DNA of 64,000 bases from assembly GCA_000828975.1 (NCBI GenBank), contig AP014683.1, positions 1,007,520 through 1,071,519 of the forward strand, written 5' to 3'. Of the stretch, positions 49,994 to 58,381 are shown one piece after another; the first letter of the stretch is position 1; each line of letters opens with the position of its first letter. Position numbers and translations under genes: made by a program. Below the pieces are notes generated by a model, which made no database searches, was not told the DNA's origin, and was given only the letters and a program-made list of their open reading frames with translations. The stretch is from Burkholderiales bacterium GJ-E10. Its GTDB lineage: Bacteria; Pseudomonadota; Gammaproteobacteria; Burkholderiales; Burkholderiaceae_F.

Positions 49994-51861
49994 GGCCCGG
50001 ATGCCGGCGGCGGTGCTTCGGGCGGCCGGACCTCGGGCGCAGGGAGGGGCTGCGCCGCGGCGAGCACCGTGCGCAGTTCTTCGTCCGCGAGCGTTTCCTT
50101 TTCCAGCAGGCGCTGTGCGCCGCTGCGCAACAGCGCCATGTTGCGGGTCAGGATGGCGCGGGCCTTGGCGAGGGCCTCCTCGACCAGCGCATGGGTGGCA
50201 TGGTCGATGGCGCGCGCGGTCTGTTCGGAGTACTCGCGCCGCTGTGCGGGTATGGCATCCGAGGTCAGGAACTGCTGCGTGTCCCGTTCGAAGACCAGGG
50301 GGCCGAGGGCTTCGTCCATGCCGTAGCGTACGACGATGCTATGGGCGATGTCCGTGACCTTGATCAGATCATCGGCGGCGCCGGTGGAGACCTCGTCGAA
50401 CACCAGCTGTTCGGCGACGCGCCCGCCCAGCAGCACGGCCATCTTGTTTTCGAGTTCCTCCCGCGTCATCAGGTAGCGATCCTCGGTGGGACGCTGGATG
50501 GTGTAGCCCAGCGCGCCGATGCCGCGGGGAATGATTGAGATCTTCTGCACGGCATCCTGCCCCGGCAGGGACGCCGCGACCAGCGCATGGCCCATCTCGT
50601 GGTGCGCGACGAACGCGCGCTCCTTGGGATTGAGCAGACGCGAGCGCTTTTCCAGGCCGGCGACGATGCGTTCGATCGCGCTCGTGAAGTCGTCCTCTTC
50701 CACCTTCTCGTGATCGCGTCGGGTAGCCTGCAGCGCCGCCTCGTTGACCAGGTTGGCGAGGTCCGCACCCGAGAATCCCGGCGTGAGCGCGGCGATCTTG
50801 TCGAGATCGACGCCCGCCGCAATCGTGACCTTCCGGGTATGGACGCGCAGGATCTGCAGGCGACCGCTGCGGTCGGGCCGGTCGACCAGCACCTGGCGGT
50901 CGAAGCGGCCGGCACGCAGCAGGGCCGGATCGAGGATTTCCGGGCGGTTGGTGGCGGCGAGCAGCACGAGCCCTGCGCTCGAGTCGAAGCCGTCGAGCTC
51001 CGCGAGCAGCTGGTTGAGGGTCTGTTCCTTTTCGTCGTGGCCGCCCAGGCCATAGGCGCCGCGGGCACGCCCGAGCGCGTCGATCTCGTCGATGAAGATG
51101 ATCGCCGGCGCTTTCTTGCGCGCTTCCTCGAAAAGATCGCGCACGCGGGCGGCGCCGACGCCGACGAACATCTCGACGAATTCGGAGCCGTTGATGGAGA
51201 AGAAGGCCACGCCCGCTTCGCCCGCCACCGCGCGGGCGAGCAGCGTCTTGCCGGTACCGGGCGGCCCGACGAGCAGCACGCCCTTGGGGATCTTGGCCCC
51301 GAGGCGGCCGTAGCGGCTGGGGTCCTTCAGGAACCCGACGATCTCCCGGAGTTCCTCCTTGGCCTCGTCGACGCCGGCGACGTCCTCGAACGTCACCTTC
51401 ACGTCGGTCTCGACGTAGACCTTGGCCTTGCTCTTGCCGATCGCCAGCAGCCCGGTGCCGAGATCGCCGGCGCGGTCCTGCAGGCGGCGCATGAGCAGCA
51501 GCCAGATGCCGAAAAAGATTGCCGTCGGAATGAGCCAGCGCATGAGTTCGCGAAAGAAGCCGCTGTCGGCGACGCCGCGGAACTGGACCTTGTATTGCGC
51601 CAGATCATTGGCGAGTGCCGGATCCACCCGCGTCGTGACGAAGTTCTTGCGCCCGTTGGCGAGGGGCGCGCGCAGGGACCCTTCGATGTAGTCGCGGGTG
51701 ATGGCGATGTCGCCGACATTGCCCTTCTTCAACTCGGCGAGGAAGGCGCTGTAGGCCATCGGCTCGGTGTTGCGGTACTGCAGCCACGCGTCGTGCAGAA
51801 ACACCACGCCGAGCAGGGCGAAGATCAGATACGCCAAGTTGAAGGAAGTCTTCTTTTCCAT
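49990..51861 (-). CDS. ftsH: FtsH-family membrane AAA+ zinc metalloprotease (paralogue type)
   Basis: 623 residues. Two N-terminal membrane helices around a periplasmic domain ([20 protein letters not shown]...), linker [20 protein letters not shown], Walker A GPPGTGKT at about 200, Walker [15 protein letters not shown] region [20 protein letters not shown], and the zinc motif HEMGH at about 420 with the Asp ligand region [17 protein letters not shown]. The M in HEMGH replaces the usual A of HEAGH but zinc ligands are kept. The periplasmic part and the context (coupled to a ferredoxin-like gene, no rlmE or folP nearby) suggest a second FtsH rather than the main one. Confidence 0.9.
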   Translation of the reverse strand: MEKKTSFNLAYLIFALLGVVFLHDAWLQYRNTEPMAYSAFLAELKKGNVGDIAITRDYIEGSLRAPLANGRKNFVTTRVDPALANDLAQYKVQFRGVADSGFFRELMRWLIPTAIFFGIWLLLMRRLQDRAGDLGTGLLAIGKSKAKVYVETDVKVTFEDVAGVDEAKEELREIVGFLKDPSRYGRLGAKIPKGVLLVGPPGTGKTLLARAVAGEAGVAFFSINGSEFVEMFVGVGAARVRDLFEEARKKAPAIIFIDEIDALGRARGAYGLGGHDEKEQTLNQLLAELDGFDSSAGLVLLAATNRPEILDPALLRAGRFDRQVLVDRPDRSGRLQILRVHTRKVTIAAGVDLDKIAALTPGFSGADLANLVNEAALQATRRDHEKVEEDDFTSAIERIVAGLEKRSRLLNPKERAFVAHHEMGHALVAASLPGQDAVQKISIIPRGIGALGYTIQRPTEDRYLMTREELENKMAVLLGGRVAEQLVFDEVSTGAADDLIKVTDIAHSIVVRYGMDEALGPLVFERDTQQFLTSDAIPAQRREYSEQTARAIDHATHALVEEALAKARAILTRNMALLRSGAQRLLEKETLADEELRTVLAAAQPLPAPEVRPPEAPPPASGP

Positions 51862-52058
51862 CGCTCCGGCTACGCTTTCGCAAAGGGATCCGAGGTCGTT
51901 CCGCGGTTCGATTCTCCCACACCGTTTCGAAACCGGGAGGGTGAGAACCGTTTGCCGGCAGCGTACCCCCGACGAACGGATCTTGTTGCTCCGCTGGTCA
52001 TCGGGCGGGCAGACGGTGTACCGTATGTCCCGGTCCGACTCGAACGGGAGGCGAAGCG
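51862..52058. other. 197-base divergent promoter region between ftsH and the host-attachment gene
   Basis: It must hold start signals for both directions. No hexamer pair stands out; a GAGGCGAAGCG stretch just ahead of 52059 is the probable ribosome binding region of the plus-strand gene. Confidence 0.4.
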
Positions 52059-52520
52059 ATGAACCGCATTTGGGTGATGGTTGCGAACTCCATGCAGGCG
52101 CGTTGTTTTGAACAGGGCCGGGCGACCGGTACGGTGCTGGAACCCTTGGCGACGTTTTCCTGTCCGCAGGGTCGCAGCAAGGGTGCGGACCTGACCGCCG
52201 ACCGGTCGGGGCACGAGGAGATGGGACACGGTCGCGGCAGTTCGAGTTACGGGCCGCGACTGGACGCGCGCGCCAAGGTGCGGGAGGAGTTCGCGCGGGA
52301 TCTGGCGCACTTCCTCAACGCCGGGATCGCCGCGCACCGGTGCAACGGGTTGGTCGTTCTGGCGGCGCCGCCGTTCCTCGGCCGCATCAAATCGCATTTG
52401 AGTCGCCCCGCGTCCAAGGTGCTGGCAGCCACGATCGGGCGCAATTTCGTCGACCTCGACGACGCGACCCTGGTGCGGCGGATCCGCGACGAGGTTCCGC
52501 GCACGACATGGTTGCACTGA
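52059..52520 (+). CDS. Host attachment family protein
   Basis: 153 residues. The family pattern (Host_attach, AtsE-like): WVMVANSMQARCFEQGRATG, TVLEPLATFSCPQGRSKGAD, then FARDLAHFLNAGIAAHRCNG, LVVLAAPPFLGRIKSHLS and a C-terminal DLDDATLVRRIRDEVPRT. The fold resembles archaeal/eukaryotic release factor eRF1 domain 2 relatives and binds tRNA or ribosome in some members; the name comes from Agrobacterium plant attachment and says little about its job here. No signal peptide; cytoplasmic. Confidence 0.8.
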   Translation: MNRIWVMVANSMQARCFEQGRATGTVLEPLATFSCPQGRSKGADLTADRSGHEEMGHGRGSSSYGPRLDARAKVREEFARDLAHFLNAGIAAHRCNGLVVLAAPPFLGRIKSHLSRPASKVLAATIGRNFVDLDDATLVRRIRDEVPRTTWLH

Positions 52521-52596
52521 CGCGGGCCGGGATGCGGGTCATGTTTTGTTTCCCGCAAGCCCCGTTCCCGTTCCTCCGGCGCCGAGCGGGAACGGG

Positions 52597-53547
52597 ATGA
52601 ACGGCAGCACCGGGGACGAGCGTTTGCGGGGCGACCCTGCCCGGGTCACGCTCATCGGCGCCCCGACCGACGTCGGCGCCGGACTGCGCGGCGCATCGAT
52701 GGGGCCGGAGGCCTTGCGGGTTGCCGGGATCGCAGCGGCCCTGCAGAAGCAGGGCGTGGAGGTCGAGGATCGAGGCAACCTCGCCGGACCGGGAAATCCG
52801 CAAGCCGCGCCGGTCGGCGGGATCCGCCATCGCAGCGAGGTCGCGCAGTGGAACCGGGCGGTGTTCGAGGCCACGCGGGACGTGCTGCAGTCGGGGCGGA
52901 GCCCCATCCTGCTCGGGGGTGACCACAGCCTCGCCATCGGCTCGATCAGCGCCGTCGCGCGCCATTGCCGCGAAGCGCGGCGCGACCTGCGCGTGCTCTG
53001 GCTCGATGCCCACGCCGACGTGAACACCGATGTCCATACGCCGACCGGCAACCTGCACGGCATGCCGGTGGCCTGTCTTTGCGGTAGCGGACCCGACGAA
53101 CTGATCCGCCTCGCCGGTACCGTTCCGGCGCTGGAAGCCGACCGGATCCGGCAGCTCGGCGTCCGCAGCGTCGACGCCGGCGAGCGCCCGCGGCTGCGCG
53201 AACTGGCCATGCAGGTCTACGACATGCGCGCGATCGACGAGTCGGGGATGCGGGCGTGCATGGAACGGGCGCTCGCCGGCGTCGATCCGGATACCCATCT
53301 TCACGTTAGTCTGGATGTCGATTTCCTCGATCCCGACATGGCTCCGGGGGTGGCGACCCCGGTGCGCGGCGGGCCGACCTACCGCGAGGCGCAGTTGTGC
53401 ATGGAAATGATCGCCGACGCGAGGTGCCTGCGGTCGCTCGACATCGTGGAATTGAACCCGGCGTGCGACGTCCGGAACCGGACCGCCACCCTGGTGGTCG
53501 AACTGGTGGAGTCGCTGTTCGGAAAGAGTACGCTGATGAAGGGGTAG
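52597..53547 (+). CDS. rocF: Arginase / ureohydrolase
   Basis: 316 residues. Hydrolyses arginine to ornithine and urea with two manganese ions. Metal and active-site motifs: LLGGDHSLAIGSISAVA, LWLDAHADVNTDVHTPTGNL, HGMPVACLCG, HVSLDVDFLDPDMAPGVATP and DIVELNPACD. These favour true arginase over agmatinase. ATG 52597 is chosen over an in-frame ATG at 52546 because the upstream 17 residues are proline-rich and a GAACGGG lies just ahead. Confidence 0.9.
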   Translation: MNGSTGDERLRGDPARVTLIGAPTDVGAGLRGASMGPEALRVAGIAAALQKQGVEVEDRGNLAGPGNPQAAPVGGIRHRSEVAQWNRAVFEATRDVLQSGRSPILLGGDHSLAIGSISAVARHCREARRDLRVLWLDAHADVNTDVHTPTGNLHGMPVACLCGSGPDELIRLAGTVPALEADRIRQLGVRSVDAGERPRLRELAMQVYDMRAIDESGMRACMERALAGVDPDTHLHVSLDVDFLDPDMAPGVATPVRGGPTYREAQLCMEMIADARCLRSLDIVELNPACDVRNRTATLVVELVESLFGKSTLMKG

Positions 53548-53646
53548 ATCGCGTTACAAGCGGAAACGCAATGGTGTGCGCGGGTGCCGGCGTCGTTCGC
53601 TAGTATTGGTACAGGATTCACCGGGGAACCGGAAGAGGAGAGTGTG

Positions 53647-54051
53647 ATGAAACGGATTTTGGGTGTGGTGTTTCTGGCCTTGCTTGCCAATGCGGCGGTG
53701 CTCGGAACGGCGCAGGCCGATGGCTGGCGCGGTGGCGACGGCTGGCGCGGCGGCTGGGGCGGAGGGGACGGCTGGCGCGGCGGCTGGGGTGGTGGGGAAG
53801 GCTGGGGCGGCGAAGGCATGGGCGCCGCAGTGGTGGGCGGCATGCTGGGCGGGATGATCGCGCAGGGTGTTGCGCCGCCGCCGGTGATTGCGGCGCCGCC
53901 GGCGGTGGTCGTGCCACAGCCGGCGTACGGATACGGATATGCGCCGCCCGCGGTGGCGTATCCCGCGCCGCCGGTGTACGTGCAGCCCGCCTATCCGGCT
54001 CCTTATGGATATGGCGGCGGCTACTACTACGGCCGCGGCGACGACGATTGA
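53647..54051 (+). CDS. Small exported Gly/Trp- and Pro/Tyr-rich protein
   Basis: 134 residues, no known family. Signal peptide (ILGVVFLALLANAAVLGTAQA), then DGWRGG/GWGGG repeats encoded by a tandem 30-base unit, a glycine-zipper-like hydrophobic stretch (GAAVVGGMLGGMIAQG), and a C-terminus rich in P, A, Y and V (PAYGYGYAPPAVAYPAPPVY) ending in an acidic DDD. It resembles bacterial cell-envelope 'YXWGXW' or PXPV-type repeat proteins. AGGAG at 53636-53640 is an ideal ribosome binding site for ATG 53647. Probably envelope-associated; function unknown. Confidence 0.75.
   Translation: MKRILGVVFLALLANAAVLGTAQADGWRGGDGWRGGWGGGDGWRGGWGGGEGWGGEGMGAAVVGGMLGGMIAQGVAPPPVIAAPPAVVVPQPAYGYGYAPPAVAYPAPPVYVQPAYPAPYGYGGGYYYGRGDDD
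53737..53796. repeat. Tandem 30-base repeat inside the Gly/Trp-rich gene
   Basis: Two units beginning GACGGCTGGCGCGGCGGC (53737-53766 and 53767-53796) differ at 2 of 30 positions; partial units precede and follow. Each encodes DGWRGGWGGG, so copy number can change without breaking the frame. Confidence 0.85.
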
Positions 54052-54121
54052 GGGCGTGCGCGGCGGGAGCGCAGGCGCAGGGCCCCGGCTCCGGGGCTTC
54101 CAGGGTATGTGACGGAAACGC

Positions 54122-54949
54122 GTGGTGACCACGAAACTCGTTCGTTTTGCCGCGCGGGGCGGCTTGTGTGCGGTTGCGGTTCTGGCGCTGGCCGCTTGCG
54201 GCAGCAACGATAACGGCTACATTTGCGGCTACGACGCCTTCGGCGATCCACTGTTCTGCTCGATCCCGACCACGCCGAGCCCGCCGACGCAGCCTGCGCC
54301 GGTGGCTTCGACCGATACCTTCGATACCGCGGCAGCGATGACCAACGTCGCGACCCAGGCGTTTTCCTATACGGTCAGCGGCTATGACACTTCGGGCAAC
54401 ACCTATACCGTCGTCTATGTCTCGACCCCGGGGGGGAGCGCGAGTTTCCAGACCGGAAGCGGAACCAATGTTCCGGCGGTCACCGCCACCGTGACGGAGA
54501 CGTTTTCCGAAAATGGATCGTCGCCCTCGGTGACGACGACAACGAGTTATTTCGATCCGTCGACCTACGCATTTCTCGGTTCGAGCAGCAATTACCTCGG
54601 TGGATACGAAGTGGTGGCACCGACCCCGACGGTGTCGCCGGTTCCCGCGACCGCGACGGAAGGACAGTCGACGTCGCTGTTTTCGGCGAATCTGTACCGT
54701 GATTCGACGATGGCGGTGAACGATGGCACCCTGACGGAGACCTTCGCGCTCAACGCCGACACCGCGACGACGGCGCTGATGTGTCTCGGCGATACGACGA
54801 GTCCGAACGCGTCGGGCACGACGGATGGCCTGGTTTCGGGACAGACCTCCGTCTGCTATCGGATCAGCCCGGCAGGAACGATCCAGGGGGTCGAGCTGAC
54901 GCAACCGGTCGCCGGCGTGGGCATGGTCACCTTCTGGCAAGCTTCATGA
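54122..54949 (+). CDS. Putative lipoprotein, family unknown
   Basis: 275 residues. GTG start, basic N-terminus and lipobox (LCAVAVLALAAC), then a Ser/Thr-rich body of predicted beta strands (AFSYTVSGYDTSGNTYTVVY, TATVTETFSENGSSPSVTTT) with few charges and two distal cysteines. No domain recognised. It follows the Gly/Trp-rich gene by 70 bases on the same strand and may share its transcript. A second GTG at 54125 is equally possible. Confidence 0.65.
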   Translation: MVTTKLVRFAARGGLCAVAVLALAACGSNDNGYICGYDAFGDPLFCSIPTTPSPPTQPAPVASTDTFDTAAAMTNVATQAFSYTVSGYDTSGNTYTVVYVSTPGGSASFQTGSGTNVPAVTATVTETFSENGSSPSVTTTTSYFDPSTYAFLGSSSNYLGGYEVVAPTPTVSPVPATATEGQSTSLFSANLYRDSTMAVNDGTLTETFALNADTATTALMCLGDTTSPNASGTTDGLVSGQTSVCYRISPAGTIQGVELTQPVAGVGMVTFWQAS

Positions 54950-54992
54950 AATATTTTTGCAACCGGCAACAATGAACCGAGAGGGAAATGCG

Positions 54993-55172
54993 ATGACGAA
55001 CGACGAGTTGCGTGCGATTCTTACGGAAGACATCGAAAACGCGCGGAAGAAAATGCAGTTCTACCGCGAGCACCATCTGGCGGAGGCAGCCCATTATGCG
55101 AACAAGCTTGCGGAAAACATCGAGTTGGCATTGACGACGCTGCCGAGCGACGACGATCCGCAGATCGACTGA
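54993..55172 (+). CDS. Small cytoplasmic helical protein, unknown function
   Basis: 59 residues, charged and helical: MTNDELRAILTEDIENARKK, MQFYREHHLAEAAHYANKLA, then an acidic tail. GAGGG at 54981-54985 sits 7 bases ahead of ATG 54993; ATG 54972 is a weaker alternative. Its composition is typical of a real protein rather than a shadow frame. No family recognised. Confidence 0.6.
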   Translation: MTNDELRAILTEDIENARKKMQFYREHHLAEAAHYANKLAENIELALTTLPSDDDPQID

Positions 55173-55201
55173 AGACCCGCACGCGGGATTCCCGGAAACC
55201 G

Positions 55202-55226
55202 GCAGCGCGCCGTGCCGGCGCGCTGC
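55202..55226. terminator. Hairpin between convergent genes, possible bidirectional terminator
   Basis: GCAGCGCGCC-GTGCC-GGCGCGCTGC forms a perfect 10-bp stem with a 5-base loop between the small-protein stop (55172) and the stop of the convergent MBL gene (55228). It has no T-run on either side, so it would be a weak intrinsic or factor-assisted terminator. Confidence 0.45.
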
Positions 55227-55227
55227 A

Positions 55228-56016
55228 TCACTCGATCCGCCACTGCGGATCGGGGATGCGATAGTTCTCTTCGGTCATCAGGTCGATCCCGCAACGCAGC
55301 CCGGCGATCCATTCGATGAAGCGCGCGACGGCGGCCTTGCCGCGGATCGGCGCGCCATGCTGCGGGACGATGGCTTCGATGTCGAGCTGCGAAACCATCT
55401 GCGCCCACAACACGCAGGCGCGGTTGCTGACCATGTACCGTCGATGGAAGGCCAGCATTCCAGTCAGATGTTCTTCGAGATTCGTCACCTCCTGCTTGAT
55501 CCGCTCCTGCGGCAGCATCGAGGCACCGAGGTCGCCGCTGAACAGGATCCGGGAGATCGGATCGTAGACCTGGAAATTTCCTTCCGAGTGCAGGAAATGT
55601 GCGGGCAGAATCAGCAGTTGCGCGTTGCCCACGGTCACCACGCCACCGCGATCGGGAATCGCGGTGACGCGGCCCTCGGTGCGCCCCGGAGGCGCGAAGT
55701 GCGGTACGAAACGCGCCCATAGGCGCGAGATCAGCAGGCGCGTGTTGCTCGCCGACAGCCATCGCGGCAGGGAGGCGACGATGTCCGGATCGGCATGCGA
55801 GGCGAATACGTACTGGAGTTCCTTGGGCGGGAAGAAACGGCTCATGCTGATGAAGAGCTCGTTGTAGGTCATGTTGCCGCCGGGGTCGAGCAACATGCCG
55901 CGGCCATGATCGACGATCAGTACCTGGTTGGCCTGGACCGCATCGCCCTGCTCATCGACGAGGTCCGTGAACAGGATGCAGGTATGTTCGTTCTTGTTGT
56001 AGAGCTCCAGTCCCAC
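55228..56016 (-). CDS. Stand-alone oxygen-binding diiron (ODP/FprA-like) MBL-fold protein
   Basis: 262 residues. MBL fold close to the diiron domain of flavodiiron proteins but without flavodoxin: QVLIVDHGRGMLLDPGGNMT, QYVFASHADPDIVASLPRWL (first metal motif as HxDxD), LLILPAHFLHSEGNFQVYDP, ILFSGDLGASM and IEAIVPQHGAPIRGKAAV. Flavodiiron proteins reduce O2 or NO; stand-alone versions may be O2 or redox sensors. The canonical HxExDH differs here (HADPDI), so activity is uncertain. It is 148 bases downstream of the ClC gene on the same strand. Confidence 0.75.
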   Translation of the reverse strand: MGLELYNKNEHTCILFTDLVDEQGDAVQANQVLIVDHGRGMLLDPGGNMTYNELFISMSRFFPPKELQYVFASHADPDIVASLPRWLSASNTRLLISRLWARFVPHFAPPGRTEGRVTAIPDRGGVVTVGNAQLLILPAHFLHSEGNFQVYDPISRILFSGDLGASMLPQERIKQEVTNLEEHLTGMLAFHRRYMVSNRACVLWAQMVSQLDIEAIVPQHGAPIRGKAAVARFIEWIAGLRCGIDLMTEENYRIPDPQWRIE

Positions 56017-56164
56017 GTCCCCCCCTCATATGAAAACTCTGAACCGGGCGCCGCCTCGGTGTGCGCGGTGGTCCGCCGCAGACGTCCATTGCCGAATCGG
56101 CGCAGCGTAGCGCAAAACGGATTCGGGGAACGGCGGAGTCGGAGGGTGGCTGCTGGAGTGAAAA

Positions 56165-57469
56165 CTATTCTCGTGGTCGAGAATCGAAGGACAGCGACAG
56201 TTCCTGGTACAGCTCGGGTCCGAAGCGTTCGCTGATCGCCTTCGACAGCAGTGCGGCGGTCATCAGGCTGATCACCATCGTGTGGCCATCCACCATTTCC
56301 ATGACGATGATCGCCGAGGTAATGGGCGATTGGGTCAATGCCGCGAGAAACCCGGCCATGCAGATGGCGACCACCGGATGGACGCCGATTCCGAAGTGGA
56401 ACCAGTTCACCAGATCGAACCCGATCGCCGCACCGGCGGCCAGACCGGGGGCGAACAGGCCGCCAGGAATGCCGGAAAGATAGGAAACCGCGGTTGCCGC
56501 AAAACGCGCGATCGGCGTGTACCAGGGAAGATGAACATGGCCGTTGATCGCTGCCGCGGTGATGCCGTAGCCGCTGCCCAGCGACACGCCGCCGCTGGCG
56601 ATGCCGATGAGGGCCACGAGCAGGCCGCAGACTCCGGCAAAGCGGACCGGATGCTGCTTGCGCATCTGCCATAGCCATGCGTGCGGGTGGCGCTGCGGCA
56701 GGAGCATGAGATAGCTGAACGCGCCGCCCGCAAGGCCGCAGACCACCCCGCCCACGAGGACGGCGGGAATGATGTCCACGCCGACCGAGCCGACGATGAG
56801 CTTGCCGAAGTAGAGATAATTGCCTTCGAACGCGATCGCGGTGAGGCCGGAGACGATGATCGTGCTGAGCAGCACCGCCGAGGTGCGCGCCTCGAAGCGC
56901 CGCGCCAGTTCCTCGATTGCGAAGACGATGCCGGCGAGCGGCGTGTTGAACGCCGCGGCGATGCCGGCGGCGCCGCCGGCGATGACCAGATCCGGCGCCC
57001 GGATCACGCGCTGGTTCGGCAGCCAGCGGTGCGCAAGCAGCATGAAGATCGCGCTGATATGGACGGTCGGCCCCTCGCGTCCGGCGGAAAACCCGGAGAA
57101 CAGCGCCAGGGCGCCCAGGAATACCTTGCCGACCGCGATGCGCATCGACAGCAGTCGGCTCACCGGTTCATGGTTGCGCAGCGCGCGGGTGGCGGCGATG
57201 GCCTGGGGGATGCCGCTGCCTTGCGCGCCGGGAAAGTAGCGTGTGGTCGCCCAGACCACGACCATGCCGAGGCCCGGGGTGAGCAGCAATGTCAGCCAGA
57301 GCCGGCCGTCGGTCACGCGGCTGAACGCTTCCAGCGCCAGATCGGAGAGCTTGGTGAAGCCGACCGCCGCAACCCCGGCAATGGCGGCGAAGGTCCAGAT
57401 CGTGAACCGCGTGCGCCAGCGCACGGAACTGAACAGCTTCGTCGGATGGATGAGGTTGGCGATCGCCAT
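56165..57469 (-). CDS. ClC-family chloride channel / chloride-proton antiporter
   Basis: 434 residues, about 12-16 membrane helices. Selectivity motifs: GSGIPQAIAATRAL, GREGPTVHISAIF with the gating Glu, GIVFAIEELARRFE with the inner proton Glu, and GIPGGLFAPGLAAGAAIGFD. No CBS domains. Both glutamates favour an antiporter. The annotated ATG at 57467-57469 lies 3 bases after the T-run of the pal terminator and has no ribosome binding site. A later GTG at codon 17 (within SSVRWRTRF) could be the real start. Confidence 0.88.
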   Translation of the reverse strand: MAIANLIHPTKLFSSVRWRTRFTIWTFAAIAGVAAVGFTKLSDLALEAFSRVTDGRLWLTLLLTPGLGMVVVWATTRYFPGAQGSGIPQAIAATRALRNHEPVSRLLSMRIAVGKVFLGALALFSGFSAGREGPTVHISAIFMLLAHRWLPNQRVIRAPDLVIAGGAAGIAAAFNTPLAGIVFAIEELARRFEARTSAVLLSTIIVSGLTAIAFEGNYLYFGKLIVGSVGVDIIPAVLVGGVVCGLAGGAFSYLMLLPQRHPHAWLWQMRKQHPVRFAGVCGLLVALIGIASGGVSLGSGYGITAAAINGHVHLPWYTPIARFAATAVSYLSGIPGGLFAPGLAAGAAIGFDLVNWFHFGIGVHPVVAICMAGFLAALTQSPITSAIIVMEMVDGHTMVISLMTAALLSKAISERFGPELYQELSLSFDSRPRE

Positions 57470-57472
57470 GAC

Positions 57473-57507
57473 AAAAAAACAGGCGGCGGCTTGTCAGCCG
57501 CCGCCTG
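57473..57507 (-). terminator. Strong intrinsic terminator of pal
   Basis: Read on the minus strand: CAGGCGGCGGCT-GACA-AGCCGCCGCCTG, a perfect 12-bp stem with a 4-base loop, followed directly by seven T (57479-57473). It lies 41 bases after the pal stop. The T-run ends 3 bases before the annotated ClC start codon. A second small hairpin, ATTCGCTC-AGAA-GAGCGAAT (57510-57529), stands between pal and the terminator. Confidence 0.88.
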
Positions 57508-57547
57508 AGATTCGCTCAGAAGAGCGAATGGTAGAGCAAATTCCCGG

Positions 57548-58063
57548 TTACTGCCAGGCGTCGACGAAGTCGGCGCGGCGGTTTTCCTTCCAGCAGCGCT
57601 CGGCATGGCACAGCGCGCGCGGCTTCGACTTGCCGAAGCTCACGGTGTCGATGCGGCTGGCGGAAACGCCTTCGGCGACGAGGGCTTGCTTGACCGCGTC
57701 GGCACGATGCTGGCCCAGGGCCAGGTTGTATTCGGCGCTGCCGCGCTCGTCGCAGTTGCCCTGGATCGTGATGTGATCGTTGGGGTAGGCGATCGCCAGA
57801 TTGGCGTGATTGCGGATCGCCGCCGTCTGGTCAGACTGGATGTTGTAGCGATCGAAGGCGAAGTAGACGCTTTGATTGGCGTCGAGACCCTGGGCCTTCT
57901 GTTGGAAGACCTGTTCCGGGCTCGGCGCCGGAGCGGCGCTCGCAGCCGGGGCGGGCTGCGCGGCGGGCGCCGGGGCGGCGGTGCTGGCGGGCAGGGGCTT
58001 GACCGTCGTGCAGGCGGCGGCGGCCAGCATCGAGGCGAGGGCAATCAGAAGGGCGCGGTTCAT
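57548..58063 (-). CDS. pal: Peptidoglycan-associated lipoprotein
   Basis: 171 residues. Lipoprotein signal (ALLIALASMLAAAAC), Ala/Pro-rich linker, then the OmpA-like peptidoglycan-binding domain: VYFAFDRYNIQSDQTAAIRN, GNCDERGSAEYNLALGQHRA, VSFGKSKPRALCHAERCWKE, NRRADFV. It links the outer membrane to the wall and works with Tol proteins during division. tolQRAB and ybgF, its usual neighbours, are not adjacent here. It has its own strong terminator. Confidence 0.95.
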   Translation of the reverse strand: MNRALLIALASMLAAAACTTVKPLPASTAAPAPAAQPAPAASAAPAPSPEQVFQQKAQGLDANQSVYFAFDRYNIQSDQTAAIRNHANLAIAYPNDHITIQGNCDERGSAEYNLALGQHRADAVKQALVAEGVSASRIDTVSFGKSKPRALCHAERCWKENRRADFVDAWQ

Positions 58064-58381
58064 GAGGTACAGACTCCCAGGAGTTGTGATTCAAATTTGT
58101 CGGGACAAAATTTCACTCGGGTCGCACAGAAAAATCCACGGTGACCAGAGCGGAAAAACGATCTGCGCGAAGGTTTGGTTGACATCCGGTCGACATGACG
58201 AAAACTCTTCCAAAGGCCCCGCGGCGCGAGGATGTTATCACCGCCTTTCCCCATTGGATACAGGGATTCCGCGCCAAACGTTGCGCCGGCGCAACCGCTG
58301 TGCAGACGACGATCCGCCGGTCCGGATTCCGGCGGTCCGCGCTTGTCGGGAATATTTCCGGCAAGCCGCGAGAGACCGGCC
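58064..58381. other. 318-base region between the cytochrome c and pal genes
   Basis: It should contain the pal promoter (minus strand). A short inverted repeat ACTCC-CA-GGAGT lies at about 58070-58081 just ahead of pal, and a hairpin CCGCCGG-n8-CCGGCGG near 58316-58337 could end the cytochrome transcript, though without a T-run. A TTGACA near 58178 is on the plus strand, where no gene follows. No gene is supported here. Confidence 0.45.

Noticed and set aside
52059-52520. Phage origin for the host-attachment gene
   Set aside because: The name refers to plant attachment; no phage genes are near.
53721-53810. Possible CRISPR-like repeats
   Set aside because: Units are directly adjacent without spacers and lie in frame inside a coding sequence.
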